Source of the DNA: Amylostereum areolatum
Lineage: Eukaryota > Basidiomycota > Agaricomycetes > Russulales > Stereaceae
Direction of reading: 5' to 3'
Length of the DNA: 64,000 nt
NCBI GenBank assembly: GCA_012932865.1
Contig: SAXG01000002.1
Span: forward strand, 1,922,001 to 1,986,000
Of the stretch, positions 1 through 11,336 are shown piece after piece (the first letter of the stretch is position 1; the number at the start of each line of letters is the position of its first letter). A program made the position numbers and the translations under genes. The notes below the pieces were generated by a model. That model was not told where the DNA came from. It saw only the letters and a list, made by a program, of their open reading frames with translations, and did no database searches.

Positions 1-281
1 CAAGGCGCCCGTGAGCAAGGCTGCCTTAGAAGTGTTAGTCGCTTTTCACGGTCACCATAGACCTGATAGCAATAGAGTCGGCCGCCATGCCCGCGTGGGA
101 CTACTCTGTCATATTTGTACGAAAGCTTCTTCAAGCTCCAAAGGCACAGCGTGGTCGATGGGTCCTCCGTGGATATAAAAACTCCACAGCAAAGGACAGC
201 ATCTCTGATCGGTCTTCCGCGAGCCCCTGCTCCCCCGCTCTGTGACCCCTCACCTCTTCAGTCCCTAGGTCTTTGCCATCG

Positions 282-2603
282 ATGGAAAAAGGAGGCGACG
301 ACTTGTTTTTCGTTGCAGCCGGCGAGGCAGCTCGGGAGGGTGCTGATATGATCGACAAGAAGGATAGCGGCTCGGCGTATTCACATGATGGGCAGGCCGT
401 CGATGGATTCATCACCCCCACCGAGCTGGAGATGGAGACGCTAAGGCATGTTCCAGACAAGCTCGACTGGTCGGCATTCTGTGAGTTTTATTCGTTATTC
501 GTGGGCACATGTCACTCACATTTCTAGCAATGCAGTGATAGCATTCGTAGAGATGGCGGAGCGGTTCTCGGTGAGTGCCTGTTATTTATGGGAACGCAGA
601 GGGGTCTACTAATTCTTTCTTGACAGTTCTACTGGTACGATTTCTTTCCTTGCGCCTGGTGGCTTGTGCTCAATATCATTCACGTTCAGGTAGCACCACC
701 GTCTTTGTGAGTATACATATGCGCGTCTGTGGTGTGTATGGTTCACTCATGCTTATCGCAGGTCAACTTCATATCATCGCCGCGCGCTTCGAGTACTGGC
801 GCCGGTGGGCCCAACGGTCAGTCGGGAGCATTGGGCCAGGGTCAGCAGACTGCGACCGGTCTCACGACACTCAACCAATTCTGGTAAAGCTTCCGCGTAC
901 ATCTTACCTTGATTTATTTCGTGATGCTCAATTCTATGCTGCAGGTCGTATGTGACTCCTCTTCTCGGCGCGTATCTCGCGGACACATATTGGGGTCGTT
1001 TCAAGACCATCGCGATAAGCATTGCAATCACTCTTGTTGGGCACATCCTGCTTGTCGTGTGCTCGCTTCCACCCGTCTTGGACAACCCCCAGGGCTCCCT
1101 GGGGATCCTGTCTCTGGCTATCGTAGTCATGGGTTTGGGGACCGGAGGCTTCAAGTCGAATATATCTCCTCTCGTCGCCGAGCAGCAGCGCAACCTCAAG
1201 CCGTTCATCTCGGAGACAAAGCAGGGCGAGCGTGTTGTTGTGGATCCGATTCTGACAACGTCTCGCATCTACATGGTGAGAGATGGTGTGAATGACACTG
1301 TTTGGTCGTTCCTAACGGCTCTTTACACGTGTCCAGTATTTCTACTTCTTTATCAATGTCGGCTCGCTCATTGGCCAGATTACCATGACGTTTGCGGAGA
1401 AGGCAAGTCCCACCATCTTGCTTCTTACATTGCATTGATTTCTGACCGTATCCACCTAGTATGTTGGGTACTGGCTTGCTTACACTTTGCCTACCGTCGT
1501 CTTCTTGCTCTGTCCGTTCGTGCTCTTTTTGGGCGACACCGATATAGGAAGCTTCCTCCGCAAGGCTCCGTGCTCGCCAAGTCGCTTCGCCTTTGGCGCT
1601 TTGCCGCCCGCGGCCGCTGGACGTGGAACCCCATCCGCACGCTGAAGAATCTCCGGGCTGACTCTTTCTGGGAATCCGCAAAGCCCAGCCAGATACCCGT
1701 GGACGAGCGACCTCGCTGGATGACCTTCGACGATAAATGGGTGGATGAGGTGCGCCGCGGCTTCAAGGCATGCACGGTCTTCGTCTGGTTCCCTCTCTAT
1801 TGTACGCACCCTCAGTTTACTTCTCGTCGATATGACGCTAACTTGGCTTGTAGGGCTCGCCTACAACCAGATGATCAACAACCTAGTATCACAGGCAGCT
1901 ACGATGACGCTGCACTGGTGTGCCCAACGACGTGATCAACAACCTGGATCCGCTCGCACTCATCATCTTCATCCCTATTTTTGACATCCTCATCTACCCC
2001 TTCCTTCGTCGGATCGGTATTGACTTCACGCCCATCAAGAAGATCACGCTCGGATTCTACACTGGGGCAGGCGGCGATGATCTGGGCCGCGGTCACGCAG
2101 CATTACGTCTACAATGTAATTTTCACAATCTCGGTCTGCTGGGTCAGACGAGAGGCTGATGAGACACGCGCAGACGAACCCTTGCGGATATCATGTAGGC
2201 GACGAACAGTGCATTTCGAGCCTGAATGTGTGGATACAGGCGGGGGCATATGTCCTAATTGCGTTTTCGGAGATCTTCGCGTCCATCACCGGGCTGGAGT
2301 ACGCGTTCACCAAGGCTCCGAAGAACATGAAGTCGCTCGTCATGGCGGTCTTCCTCTTCGCCTCGGCCGTGGCTGCTGCTCTTGGGGAGGCGTTCACGTG
2401 TACGTCCGTTCCCGGCTCCTTGGATTCTCCCTACTGACTATGTGGCTTTAGCTCTTTCGACTGACCCTCTTCTCGTGTGGAACTACGGCGTCATGGCCGT
2501 ACTCGCTGGAGTCGGCGGCGTTCTGTTCCATCTCTCCTTTAGGCACCTTGACGCGGAGGAGAAGGCACTTAACAGACTCGAAGACGGGGAGTTCCACGAG
2601 TAG
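282..2603 (+). pseudogene. PTR2: PTR2/POT-family di- and tripeptide transporter, copy 1, frameshifted
   Basis: Proton-coupled oligopeptide transporter (MFS/POT family) of the plasma membrane. Readable family blocks in order are DKLDWSAF, AFVEMAERF, TPLLGAYLADTYWGRF, GLGTGG, the long cytosolic loop with DERPRWMTFDDKWVDEV, NPCGY, LNVWIQAGAYVLIAFSEIF, EYAFTKAPKNMKS and a C-terminus ending EDGEFHE. At least eight introns can be aligned with the intact copy at 56,273-58,610. Relative to that copy this gene has an extra C near 632 (in the FYGSTT exon), a lost T near 1530 (the FFGRHRY block), an extra C near 1914 (LHGVPND) and an extra A near 2069 (FYTGAAAM). Each destroys the frame, and the first brings an immediate TAG. 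One intron near 1402 has a GC donor where copy 2 has GT. It is either a recent pseudogene or a victim of base errors; the identity of the family is certain. Confidence 0.9.
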
Positions 2604-2606
2604 TAA

Positions 2607-3096
2607 TCCTTATCCTTATCCTTATCCTTAATAATATAAAGGAACCCGTTTGTGTCACGTGACACAAGACATAAGACAAGACAAACATAAAGACATCCGC
2701 AAGACAAACATAAAGACATCCGCATATATAACTGACCTCATATGTTTGTACCGTAGTACAGAAGTCGCCTTCTGTAATGCGTCATAGCTTTGGGGTCGTT
2801 TTGAACAGCCTGGTGCGACTTGACTTTGGGACACTGGGTTCCAAAAATTGAGCTGAGTGCTTACATAATCCCCGACGCGTCGTTGACGCGTCGACGCGTC
2901 GCCGCGTTTCATGCCCAGTCAAAACGCACCGTAATGAGACGGAAACAAAGGGAATGGAAGGCGTGAGAAGTGATGGGAAAGTAATCATAGCGAGTCAGAT
3001 GTAATGCCGCGTCGTTTGCCCTTCCTCCCACCCCATCCATCTCCTCTTTTCGAATACAGCCTCCGATTCTGGTCTACTTGGCCCTTGCCTTGTGTT
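2607..3096. mobile_element. ~490 bp insertion in the 3' flank of PTR2 copy 1, origin unknown
   Basis: The right arm continues directly from the stop region into CTTGCAATATGCACC, whereas the left arm has about 490 bp in between. The insert starts with an imperfect CCTTAT microsatellite (about 2607-2631). It contains an 18 bp perfect palindrome with an E-box core (2650-2667), a 23 bp unit repeated exactly twice (2678-2700 and 2701-2723), and three ACGCGT hexamers (2875, 2886, 2894). No coding sequence or obvious terminal inverted repeat is seen. A non-autonomous element is one reading; a deletion from copy 2 is the alternative. Confidence 0.5.
2678..2723 (+). repeat. Two exact tandem copies of a 23 bp unit
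   Basis: The unit AAGACAAACATAAAGACATC plus CGC occurs at 2678-2700 and again at 2701-2723 without mismatch, inside the ~490 bp insertion. Confidence 0.9.
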
Positions 3097-3170
3097 CTTG
3101 CAATATGCACCGTCGTGTTTTATTGCATTGCTATATCCAAGAGATTGATTCTGTATTCTAACGTTGCCCG

Positions 3171-4342
3171 GACCTCCATAATCGAGAACGCACGATATAC
3201 AGATCACGATGTCGTGTAATAAACTGGGCGACGTCCGTTCAGGCAACCCACAAGAATGAGGATCACAATCGCCCTTGCGAATCAGCTGGTGCCGATAGCG
3301 AAACGCAGTGGCCAGTCTCTCACATAGGCATCACTCCCGCCATTCCACGACTTCGGATTTTGCTTGGTAGAACTCAGTAGCGTCTTGACCATACTCGGGT
3401 GGCGGCCGAGCGTGGATTGTGTACCGGGACCATGGGTTTCTAGTCTCTGCCAACAGTACGGACGGAAAGATGACGGGGCGCGTACACTTGGATCTAACCT
3501 TGCCAAGTTTCGTTTCTGTCAATCCGAGACTCCATATCATCTGGCACTGCCAGTCATCATCAGGCTCTGACCTGCCGTTGGTGGAGTTTGACGGCACTAA
3601 TTATCGAGCATTCTTCCAGTAGGATACTCAAACAACTTTGACATCGGTCCACCGGTATACTCAAACAACATACTCAAACAACTTTGACATCGGTCCAAAC
3701 AACTTCGACATCGGTCCACCGGTTTATCTTGTCCAACATGCTAAGAAAATGCGGATCGGAGAGTGGGTCGGTGTTCCATGGGCCATGAACTGCGGTGTTA
3801 AGCCAGGCGACAGCTCTGCGTTTACGCCATCCTCGCTGTAAGCTCTTCGACGCGTCTGCAGACTTCCCGCTTACTCTTGCAACATAATATGTATACGAAT
3901 CCTTGTATCACTTTTTGAGTCTGAATATCTTGAACGCTGGGATCTGGGAGGCTGAGCGCGATTGGCGCAGACTTTGTGGTTACCGTGCCACGTGACCGCG
4001 TGCCCGAGAATAAGTTCCAGCGTTCTTTTCTCCCGTTTCTGGCAATAATCCAGTCCAACAGTCCCCCTTCCAACTCCCTGGAAGAAAGCTTCACCGCACA
4101 ATGGCACACAAATCGAAGGATGGTTATCGCCGGCTTCTGTTCTTCGTCGCAAACGCCGTCCTTCACCGTGTCAGTGATTGAATATGCCAGCCTACCCGTG
4201 AGGTGGTGCGATTCATCACGTCGCTACTCCAAAGGTATTGGTCTGTATATCTCGCCGCAAGTTTGCAATCATGCTGACAAGCTCATTGGAGTTACTGTCT
4301 ACGCTCCAGGTAATCCTCGGCGTCCGGCTTTGCCGAGCAGGG
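3171..4342. other. Intergenic stretch with a short tandem array
   Basis: No family is recognised. Reading frames around 3330-3620 on both strands are long for noncoding DNA but match nothing I know. The region 3624-3725 holds three imperfect copies of a roughly 27-33 bp unit built on CAAACAACTTTGACATCGG followed by TCCACCGGT. Confidence 0.5.
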
Positions 4343-4349
4343 TATAAAA
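4343..4349 (+). promoter_or_regulatory. TATA box of the small secreted protein gene
   Basis: TATAAAA lies 93 bp upstream of the ATG at 4436, within GGGTATAAAACGAGG. The same spacing recurs before other secreted-protein genes in the window. Confidence 0.65.
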
Positions 4350-4435
4350 CGAGGGATGTGGTCGGTTGTTGGAGGCATCTACACTTCTCCCAAGCTCATA
4401 GAACACATTCGTTCCAATAGTCCCTCCCTCACACA

Positions 4436-4836
4436 ATGCGGTTCCAAATACTTCCCCTCTTTGTTGCTGTCTTTCCGTTCGTGAGCGCGGTCTACATAAA
4501 GACCCAGCAGAGTGCGTTCTTTTTATTGCTCTCTTGTTGGCAAGGTCGTTGACTTCACTAGCCCCAGACCTACTCTCCACCGTCAAAGAGGCCGGACTTG
4601 GAGACCCCTCCACTCCATTACTTCTGCCAAACCGGGTCGAGGAGCGGCAATCATCCTCATCCTCATCCTCATCCTCAGGAACTACAAGCGACCCGATCAC
4701 TAGCTTGTTGAATGGCATAGTTGCTGAGTTAGGTGTCCTCAAGAAGCGTCAAGGCCTACTGTCGACCGTGGGCACTATTCTCACGGACACGGACACAGCG
4801 ATCGGTGGTCTCAAGCGAGATGATGAACATCGTTGA
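4436..4836 (+). CDS. Small secreted protein with poly-Ser tract, function unknown
   Basis: Exon 1 (4436-4511) encodes a signal peptide, MRFQILPLFVAVFPFVSA. A 50 bp intron with donor GTGCGT and acceptor TTCACTAG joins in frame to a second exon. The mature part continues TPDLLSTVKEAGLGDP, then EERQ followed by nine serines encoded by a TCATCC-type repeat (about 4649-4677). It carries on with DPITSLLNGIVAELGVLKKRQ, where KKRQ or KR could be a Kex2-like processing site, and ends GGLKRDDEHR. About 115 residues. No domain is recognised. The TATA box and signal peptide support a real gene; the role is unknown, and a small secreted effector-like or wall-associated protein is only a guess. Confidence 0.65.
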
Positions 4837-6289
4837 GAGGACAATCAGACGTCCGCCAGGATGACTGCGAGGCTACGAAGACACTCCGATCGGGTGTGTA
4901 TGCTCTTACTCTGTACTCCTTTTGCCGACACTTATGGATAGCTATTAGAGCAGAGATGGATCACCATAGCGAAGTGCTGGACTGTTGGTTCCGAACCCTT
5001 TGTATATGGACATTACCTGCGAATTCCATTCTCGCCCCAGTTTATTGATATCTTAACTCGACTTCAATTTATTGGACTGACTCGGCCCTACCAAGACACA
5101 GCGGCCACGGTTTATACCCTCGACGTCCAGGTATGTACTCCCTTGACTGAAGAGTCCAAGACCTTCTGATGATCCATTACTCACAAGTCCCTGCTCTGAG
5201 TCGAGGGCGTTGAGAGCGAACGTCTTCTTAGAGTTTTACTTCCGCACCTTCCTTCTGTCGCTCGCTTGATATAGTCTCCTAAAGCAGACGTCGATGGAGT
5301 CAACCCTCGCACCTCGGGATCCTCTCATGCTTGATACTAATTATGCACGTATCTCGCATCACATCGCGCTGCAGCCAGGTTTGTTTCTCGCACGCACCAT
5401 CGATCAGGCTGACTTCGTTTTGCACTAGCAGCTGCAAGACGGTATCCTACACAGAAACCTGTATGGTGGCTCCGAGAGGTCGGCGTGCTTGACTGACTGA
5501 ATCGCCACCGCAAGGCTCGACACGAGCTCCTGAACGAGGGAGAGTGACGATTCTTGCTGGCACAGCGCCTTTCTTGTTTGATTCATCAATGATTTACTTA
5601 CTGCGTGACTACACGTATTTGTTTGTAGGGTCTAACACGACGTCATTGGCGCGAGACTACGTTTGTACGTCGAAGTTTGCTCATCTGATTTACCCCCTCT
5701 CACCGAAACCCTGTGTTAGGTCTGTCTTTTTTCTTTTGCTCCGTGCGTGTACGTTCTTCTCCTCAAGCAACACGGAATATGCTCAGTCACTGATTCTTGT
5801 GGCACAAATAGGTGATGCAGCTTTCGGTGGCTGCCCGTCCCTTTGGACAAATCAACATCTCTGGTGTCAATCGGTCTCCGTGAGTGACCTTTCTGAAAGG
5901 GTAACCGTTCTGAGTTGATGCTGAGTATGGTCGGACGTGAGGTACAATCTGGTAAGTACAATGTCAAGACTCAAGCTCAAGTTTCAACGTTCGTTCCATT
6001 TGGGGCGAGGAAGCGGCAAAGTCCGAGTTGCGATGATATCTCACCAACGGCGCCGTCCTGCTCAGAATACATCTAAATGGTCCCTCTTTCGACGACCATA
6101 TCCTTAAAAACACCACGGAAACTTGCGTCTCGTCTATTCCGGATGCCGAAACGACGCGTAAGTGCCCAGATCTCCAGAGACGTTCCAGAAAGCGGGGAAG
6201 TGCGCTCAAGTGGATATATCGGAGTGAAAACTGCTGACTAGCAGGCATCCACACGACTGCGTCTTCGTGGAAGGCGCTATGTGACTGGG
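4837..6289. other. Intergenic stretch containing one copy of a dispersed 57 bp repeat
   Basis: No gene is recognised in about 1.4 kb. The only clear structure is the 57 bp repeat at 5272-5328. The short frames present have no family signature. Confidence 0.5.
5272..5328 (+). repeat. Dispersed 57 bp repeat, copy A
   Basis: Begins TAGTCTCCTAAAGCAGACG and ends CCTCGGGATCCTCTCAT. It differs from copy B (44,849-44,905, minus strand) at one position and from copy C (22,385-22,441, minus strand) at about five. Flanks are unrelated, so this is an interspersed unit rather than a large duplication. Confidence 0.9.
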
Positions 6290-6296
6290 TATAAAA
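6290..6296 (+). promoter_or_regulatory. TATA box of the SDR gene
   Basis: TATAAAA lies 52 bp upstream of the ATG at 6342. Confidence 0.55.
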
Positions 6297-6341
6297 CCTA
6301 CGTCGCTACCTTGAATACTCACAATCCATCCCCTCATACTC

Positions 6342-7402
6342 ATGTCGAACCCCTTCCAGTCTCGTGTTTGGTTCAGTCAGTTTGTCATCATTGGGTGCCC
6401 CGCTCGTTCGACTGACTTTTACTAGTCACTGGAACATCTAGCGGTTTAGGACGTGCCCTGGTCGAAGGCGTTCTTGCTCGTGGCGAGCGCGTCGCGGCCG
6501 CCGTACGCAATGTCGTCGCGTTGAACGATCTCGTGGCCAAATACAACAAGGAGCAGCTCCTTGTGGTCTCACTCGATGTGACTGACACCACTCAAATCGT
6601 AAACACGTTCAAGGCCTTGGAGGCACATTTCGGTCGCCTTGACGTCGTCGTTAACAACGCCGGATACGGTGTGACGGGCGAGATCGAAGTTGTTCCCGAG
6701 GCGGACGCACGGAAGCAGGTCGAAACGCTCTTCTGGGGTCCGGTTGAAATCACGAAGCAGGTGTGTACCATACTACTTTCTATGTGGAAGCAATTAGCTG
6801 ATGAGAGGAAAGGCTGCACGGTTTTTTAGGGAAGTTAATCCTAAGGGGCTAGGAGGCCGAGTCCTCAATGTTTCGTCAAGCGGAGGCTACAGTGCAAATG
6901 CTACCTTGGCCTACTACTCTGCCGGAAAATTCGGTGGGTCCGTTCATTGTCGTCGCTCTATCCGTCTCTTAGTGACGTCGCGATAGCGCTGGAGGGATTC
7001 ACCGAGGCGTTCACGAATGAAATGCCTCCCGAATTCAACATCAAAGGTATCATCATCGAACCCGGAGGATTCCCAACCAAGTGGGCCAAAGCCAACATGG
7101 TCGAATACCCACCTCACCCTGCGTACCCCGAAGATAGTCCAATGAAGAGATTCCTGCAGATGCGCGCGAACCACTCTGCGATTGGCGACGTCACGAAAGC
7201 AGCCCAGGCGATGATCCGCATTGCTGGTGAACCCAACCCGCCTCTTCGGATCCAGCTGGGGAGCGACGCGTGGGGAATCGTTCAGCATACAGCCAATCGC
7301 ACGCTGAAGGACCAGGAGAAGTGGGCGGAGTTGAGTCACAGCACGAACCAGGATGGGATTGGGTTGGAAATTCTGGACCTCTTGAAGGAGGCTCTCCATT
7401 AA
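6342..7402 (+). CDS. Classical short-chain dehydrogenase/reductase
   Basis: NAD(P)-dependent oxidoreductase with a Rossmann fold, substrate not predictable. The start MSNPFQSRVWF is followed by an intron (donor GTCAGT, acceptor ACTAG) that joins to ITGTSSGLGRAL, the TGxxxGxG cofactor site. Then come LDVTD, the NNAG motif in VVVNNAGYGVTGE, the catalytic Ser region VSSSGGY, and Tyr/Lys in YSAGK. Further introns follow ITKQ and SAGKF. The C-terminal half (EPGGFPTKWAKANM, LQMRANHSAIGDVTKAAQAM) is typical of fungal single-domain SDRs of about 300 residues. All splice junctions keep the frame and no lesion is seen. It stands alone between noncoding stretches. Confidence 0.88.
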
Positions 7403-8145
7403 TCCCCTCGCGTATGTATCCCTGGGTGATTCGGCATCACCTTTTGCAATGCTAAACCTACGGGTTTGTTCCCGGTTCCCCTGCGAAAGAATCGGCGCGG
7501 GTGATATTCTCTGAATCTCTTTCAGAGGGTCATATTTAGCGTTTATGATCAGCCCCCCCATCGTGCAGGCCTCAATACGCCCACGAGCGTCATCGGTCTA
7601 TATCGTTATCATTCGGGGGTAGAGGCGCGTAGGTCCCCCGAGTCGCCTTGGGAGGGGAGCTCTGGTGGGTACCTATTTATCCTGATCCGAGCAGGCGTTT
7701 CTCTGACGTGACTGCCTCATTTAGTCACCACATGTACCAGGATGTTCCCTTTCTGTCAGCGCATGCGAGAATGCGGAATGGGATGTAAGTTGTTGCACAC
7801 GTTTCCTCAGCATCCAGTCGGCATTGAGAACCGTCTCAAGGTCCGGGAGGAAACTCCAGGAAAGATCCCCCGGCCACCATCGGGTTCCTTGAGAAAGGGC
7901 ACGATGACTTGCGGTCTATCGTCATCGCGCGTTTCATTCTCGCGACCATGAGGCTTCTCACTGGCGCTGCCGCAGTGACTTTATGAGTGGATTCATCGGA
8001 GGATCGGAGCCAAGGCAAGGTGATGGGCGCTGATTAATGATTGGTTAAGACTGTGGGAAAGCTCCCGGACCGTGCCGAACCGGAGAGATTAAGTAAATCG
8101 CGATGGCTGCTCCGTCGCGGTCATCATCCTCTCATCCTCACCGCC
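7403..8145. other. Intergenic, TAL1 promoter region
   Basis: No gene is recognised. The last ~100 bases are presumably the transaldolase leader. Confidence 0.5.
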
Positions 8146-9400
8146 ATGACCACCTCCCTCGATAACCTCAAACAAACTGGAACCGTCGTCGTCTCCGACT
8201 CGGGAGACTTCGAGTGTGAGTAGTACCTGCTCATGGCCTTTGATCTGGCACTCATGGTCGTTACCATCCAGCGATCGATGTGTACAAGCCTCAGGTTCGT
8301 CATCTCTCCGCATTGTGTCGAGAGCGAGGGTTGCTAATCGGATGTATCAATGGGCAGGATGCGACAACAAACCCGTCACTCCTACTCGCGGCAGCCAACA
8401 AGCCTCAATACGCCCGCCTTGTGGATGCCGCGATTAAGTACGCCAAAGAGAAGAGCAGCAAACTTGACGAGCAAGTCAGCTTTGCTTTCGACCGCCTGGT
8501 GTGTAAATTTCACTTCTCCGACAATCAGCTCCTGAATAGTCCTATCATAGCTCGTAGAATTTGGCAAGGAGATCCTCGCGATCATCCCTGGCCGTGTCTC
8601 GACAGAGGTCGACGCCCGTCTGTCCTTCGACAAGGAGGGAACAAAAGCGAAGGCCAAGGAACTCATCGCCCTTTATGAATCCATCGGCATCAAGCGCGAG
8701 CGCGTGCTGATCAAGATCGCCTCAACGTGGGAGGGTATCCAGGCCGCGCGGGAACTCGAGAAGGACGAGGGCATTCACTGCAACCTCACCCTTCTCTTCG
8801 GTTTCGGCCAGGCTGTGGCCTGCGCAGAGGCGGGCGTCACTCTCATCTCCCCATTCGTCGGCCGTGTAAGTCCGTTCATATCTGTCGAGTTCTCTAGCGT
8901 TTCAACGCGTTCAACAGATCCTTGATTGGTACAAGAAGTCCACAGGCAAGACTTACGAGGGCGACGAGGACCCCGGTGTCCAGTCGGTCAAGCGCATCTT
9001 CAACTACTACAAGGCGCACGGCTACAAGACCATCGTCATGGGCGCCTCGTTCCGCAACGTGCGTCGATTAGTTTACCCAGTCGATTTTCCGGACTGACGA
9101 CGATGACATCAGATTGGAGAGATCAAGTCGCTCGCCGGCGTTGACTACCTCACCATTGCGCCAGCTCTTCTCGAGGAACTCAAGAAGTCGTCTGACCCCG
9201 TGCCCAAGAAGCTCGACGCCCAGGCCGCCGCCGTCGCCACCGACATCCCCAAGGTGTCCTTCGTTAACGACGAGCCAAAGTTCCGCTGGGAGCTCCTCCA
9301 GGACTCGATGGCGTTCGACAAGCTCCATGAGGGCATCAAGAAGTTCGCCGAAGACGGTGTCACCCTCGAGAACGTCCTCCGCGAGAAGCTCTCCGCTTGA
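8146..9400 (+). CDS. TAL1: Transaldolase
   Basis: Non-oxidative pentose phosphate enzyme that moves a dihydroxyacetone unit between sugar phosphates in the cytosol. The start [20 protein letters not shown] is standard for fungal TAL1. The family signature [13 protein letters not shown] follows a short exon. The Schiff-base lysine lies in [16 protein letters not shown], followed by [19 protein letters not shown] and SPFVGR. The C-terminal exons read [45 protein letters not shown] and end [11 protein letters not shown]. The gene has at least five short introns and full expected length (about 325 residues). No frameshift. It converges on the phosphatase gene, leaving about 310 bp between the stops. 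Confidence 0.96.
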
Positions 9401-9711
9401 GCGACTTGGTGCAGACTTGTATCTTACTATTCTCCGTCACATGTGTAGGACTGGCCAGGAAGTGTATACAAACATCATGTAAAATTGGAAACATAGACTT
9501 TCTCCCTCGCATCTAAGTCGTCTGATATGACGCAGGGACAAGCATGCATTTGACGAACTGAATATTATCACAACATGAGATGGTTGACAACTTGGCACCA
9601 AACGTCAATTGCATCGACATTGACATTCAATTAACCGGGCATACAAGACCCACTGACCCACCTACATACAATGGCATTAAACATGCCTCGTCTGTACTTT
9701 CTTAGTCAAAC

Positions 9712-11336
9712 TCATGCCGCACACCCAGCGCACCCGCGCTGAGTGTGCTGGTTGCACGCTGTGCACCACTGAGCTGTGCTGTTGATGGCGTCGGGCTGTC
9801 GAGATAGTGCAAGATCAGCCCCCCTTCTCGTGGTTCAAGAAAAGACACCAACCTGAAGAGTGTTGATGAACGTGCTGAGCGGCACCTGCGTCACATTCAC
9901 GCCGAACCGACCGAGGGTAACCTCGTGGAACGAGGCATCGTTCGTGCCGTTCTTGAACTTCACCGCGACGAATGGTTCGGAGGGACCCGAGTGAAGCTCA
10001 AGGGCGATGGACGAGGCGTAGTCCACTGTTGAACCATGAAGGTTAGAAAGATGATAGACGGAAAGGATAAGGGAACCACACACCGATTCCGAAGAGAGGC
10101 CGCGTCTGGCCATTGACGGTGATGGATGCGGCAGTGAGGTTGAAGAAGCTGATGAAGGGCTTGTAGGAAATGCCGTTGAGGGCGAGCTTGAGTGGGTCGG
10201 AGGCGTTGGCAATGCGCGTCAATGAGGAGAATACCGAAGGCAGCACGGTGCGGAACGCAACTGTCCACCATGTCAGTCACACTCGCCGAGGGAAACAGAA
10301 GAGAGGACACGTACCATTGCCGATGCCCGTAGGGGAAACATCGCTAAACACGCCGTTCTCGTGGAAGTTGGCGAATCCGTAGGCTTGTTCGACGAACGTA
10401 GGTGGGAAGTGCTTTGTGGAAGGTTGCGTTATGGATGTTGTTCACGTTCACGAAATCGAAGATCTGTTCCAGGGTCAGTTCTCGCATCATGGCTTGGCAC
10501 AGAGTGAGCAATAGCGCACGTTGTACTATCAGAAGAGCGGGGTCAGGAGGGCTGTGATGAACGGATTGAAAGATGGGCAGATGGCGCACCATGTCCGTGA
10601 AGTTCGTGGAACGGCCGTCCAGGAATGGTTTGAGGGCCTGAATGAACGGCGCAGCCACGGCGGCCTCCGCGGCAAACCCTGGAGAGTTGTAGAAGGCAGC
10701 TGTATGCAGGTCAAAGTTCTACAGGTCAGATGTCAGCTGCGTACAGTGCACTACATGACATATGGAAGGACTTACGGGGCAAGATGTGAAAGAGTTGAGC
10801 GAAATATCCTCGTCGGGTTCGACGGATTCGACTGTGAGAGAAAGCTTCAGAAGCTGGGAGGAAAATGCGAAGGAGAATATTCTGACTAGGAATGAATTGG
10901 TTGCCGCCGAGCGCGCCTACCACCGTAGTACCGTTCGCGAGTGTGATATTGAACGCCGGGGTCGGCGGGAAGAGTCCGGACAAGAGCGCCGCGGTGGAAC
11001 TGAGGATTGTGGCACCTTCCCCAGCGGCGTCGGCGCGCACGATTAACTGGTCGAGGTTTGCGACAGGGTAACTGGATGCCCTCGATGGGGGAGGACACCG
11101 GTGATATAGGTGTGCTTGAGGAAGCTGCCAAGCATATTTTCCTGCACCTAATGCGCATATATGTCAGAACTACCGTAGAAATGTAGAGAATAAGTGGACC
11201 GACCGTTCCAAGGGGTGTGAGTGTCGTTTCTGAAGGGTTGTAAGTGAGAGGGTCTTGGAAAAACTCGTCACGGTCTCCATGACGTGCAAATAGCACAACG
11301 CCCAGGAGACCCGACTGCAGTGTTTGCGTTGACCAT
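9712..11336 (-). pseudogene. Histidine acid phosphatase (branch 2), frame broken at several points
   Basis: Phosphomonoesterase of the histidine phosphatase superfamily. The catalytic RHGxR motif is seen in LFARHGDRDEFFQDPLTYNP. Later blocks are NLDQLIVRADAAGEGATI, EDISLNSFTSCP, AAFYNSPGFAAEAA, FDFVNVNNIHNATF, FVEQAYGFANFHENGVFSD, SDPLKLALNGISYKPF and a Cys-rich end, WCTACNQHTQRGC. Five or more introns. Single extra bases interrupt the frame: an A on the plus strand near 11,309 (between MVNANTAVG and LLGVVLF), and one base each near 11,094, 11,070 and 10,400; a two-base problem lies near 10,460. Dropping them gives continuous family-like protein from ATG 11,336. A TATA-like ATATAAATA lies about 75 bp upstream. 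The specific substrate is unknown. Confidence 0.82.

Larger units (their letters stand above)
1..3170 (+). repeat. Left arm of a segmental duplication carrying PTR2
   Basis: This arm aligns in opposite orientation with about 56,190-58,830. Shared sequence begins at base 1 (the 5' flank also matches) and runs through all PTR2 exons and introns. It resumes after a ~490 bp insertion, at the tract beginning CTTGCAATATGCACCGTCG near 3098, and fades around 3170. The left limit lies outside the window. This arm also has a ~37 bp extra stretch in the 5' leader (about 98-135). Introns are more diverged than exons. Confidence 0.85.

Noticed and set aside
3282..3622. Overlapping long frames on both strands near 3.3-3.6 kb
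   Set aside because: Neither shows a domain, and both cannot be coding. No conserved neighbour supports either.
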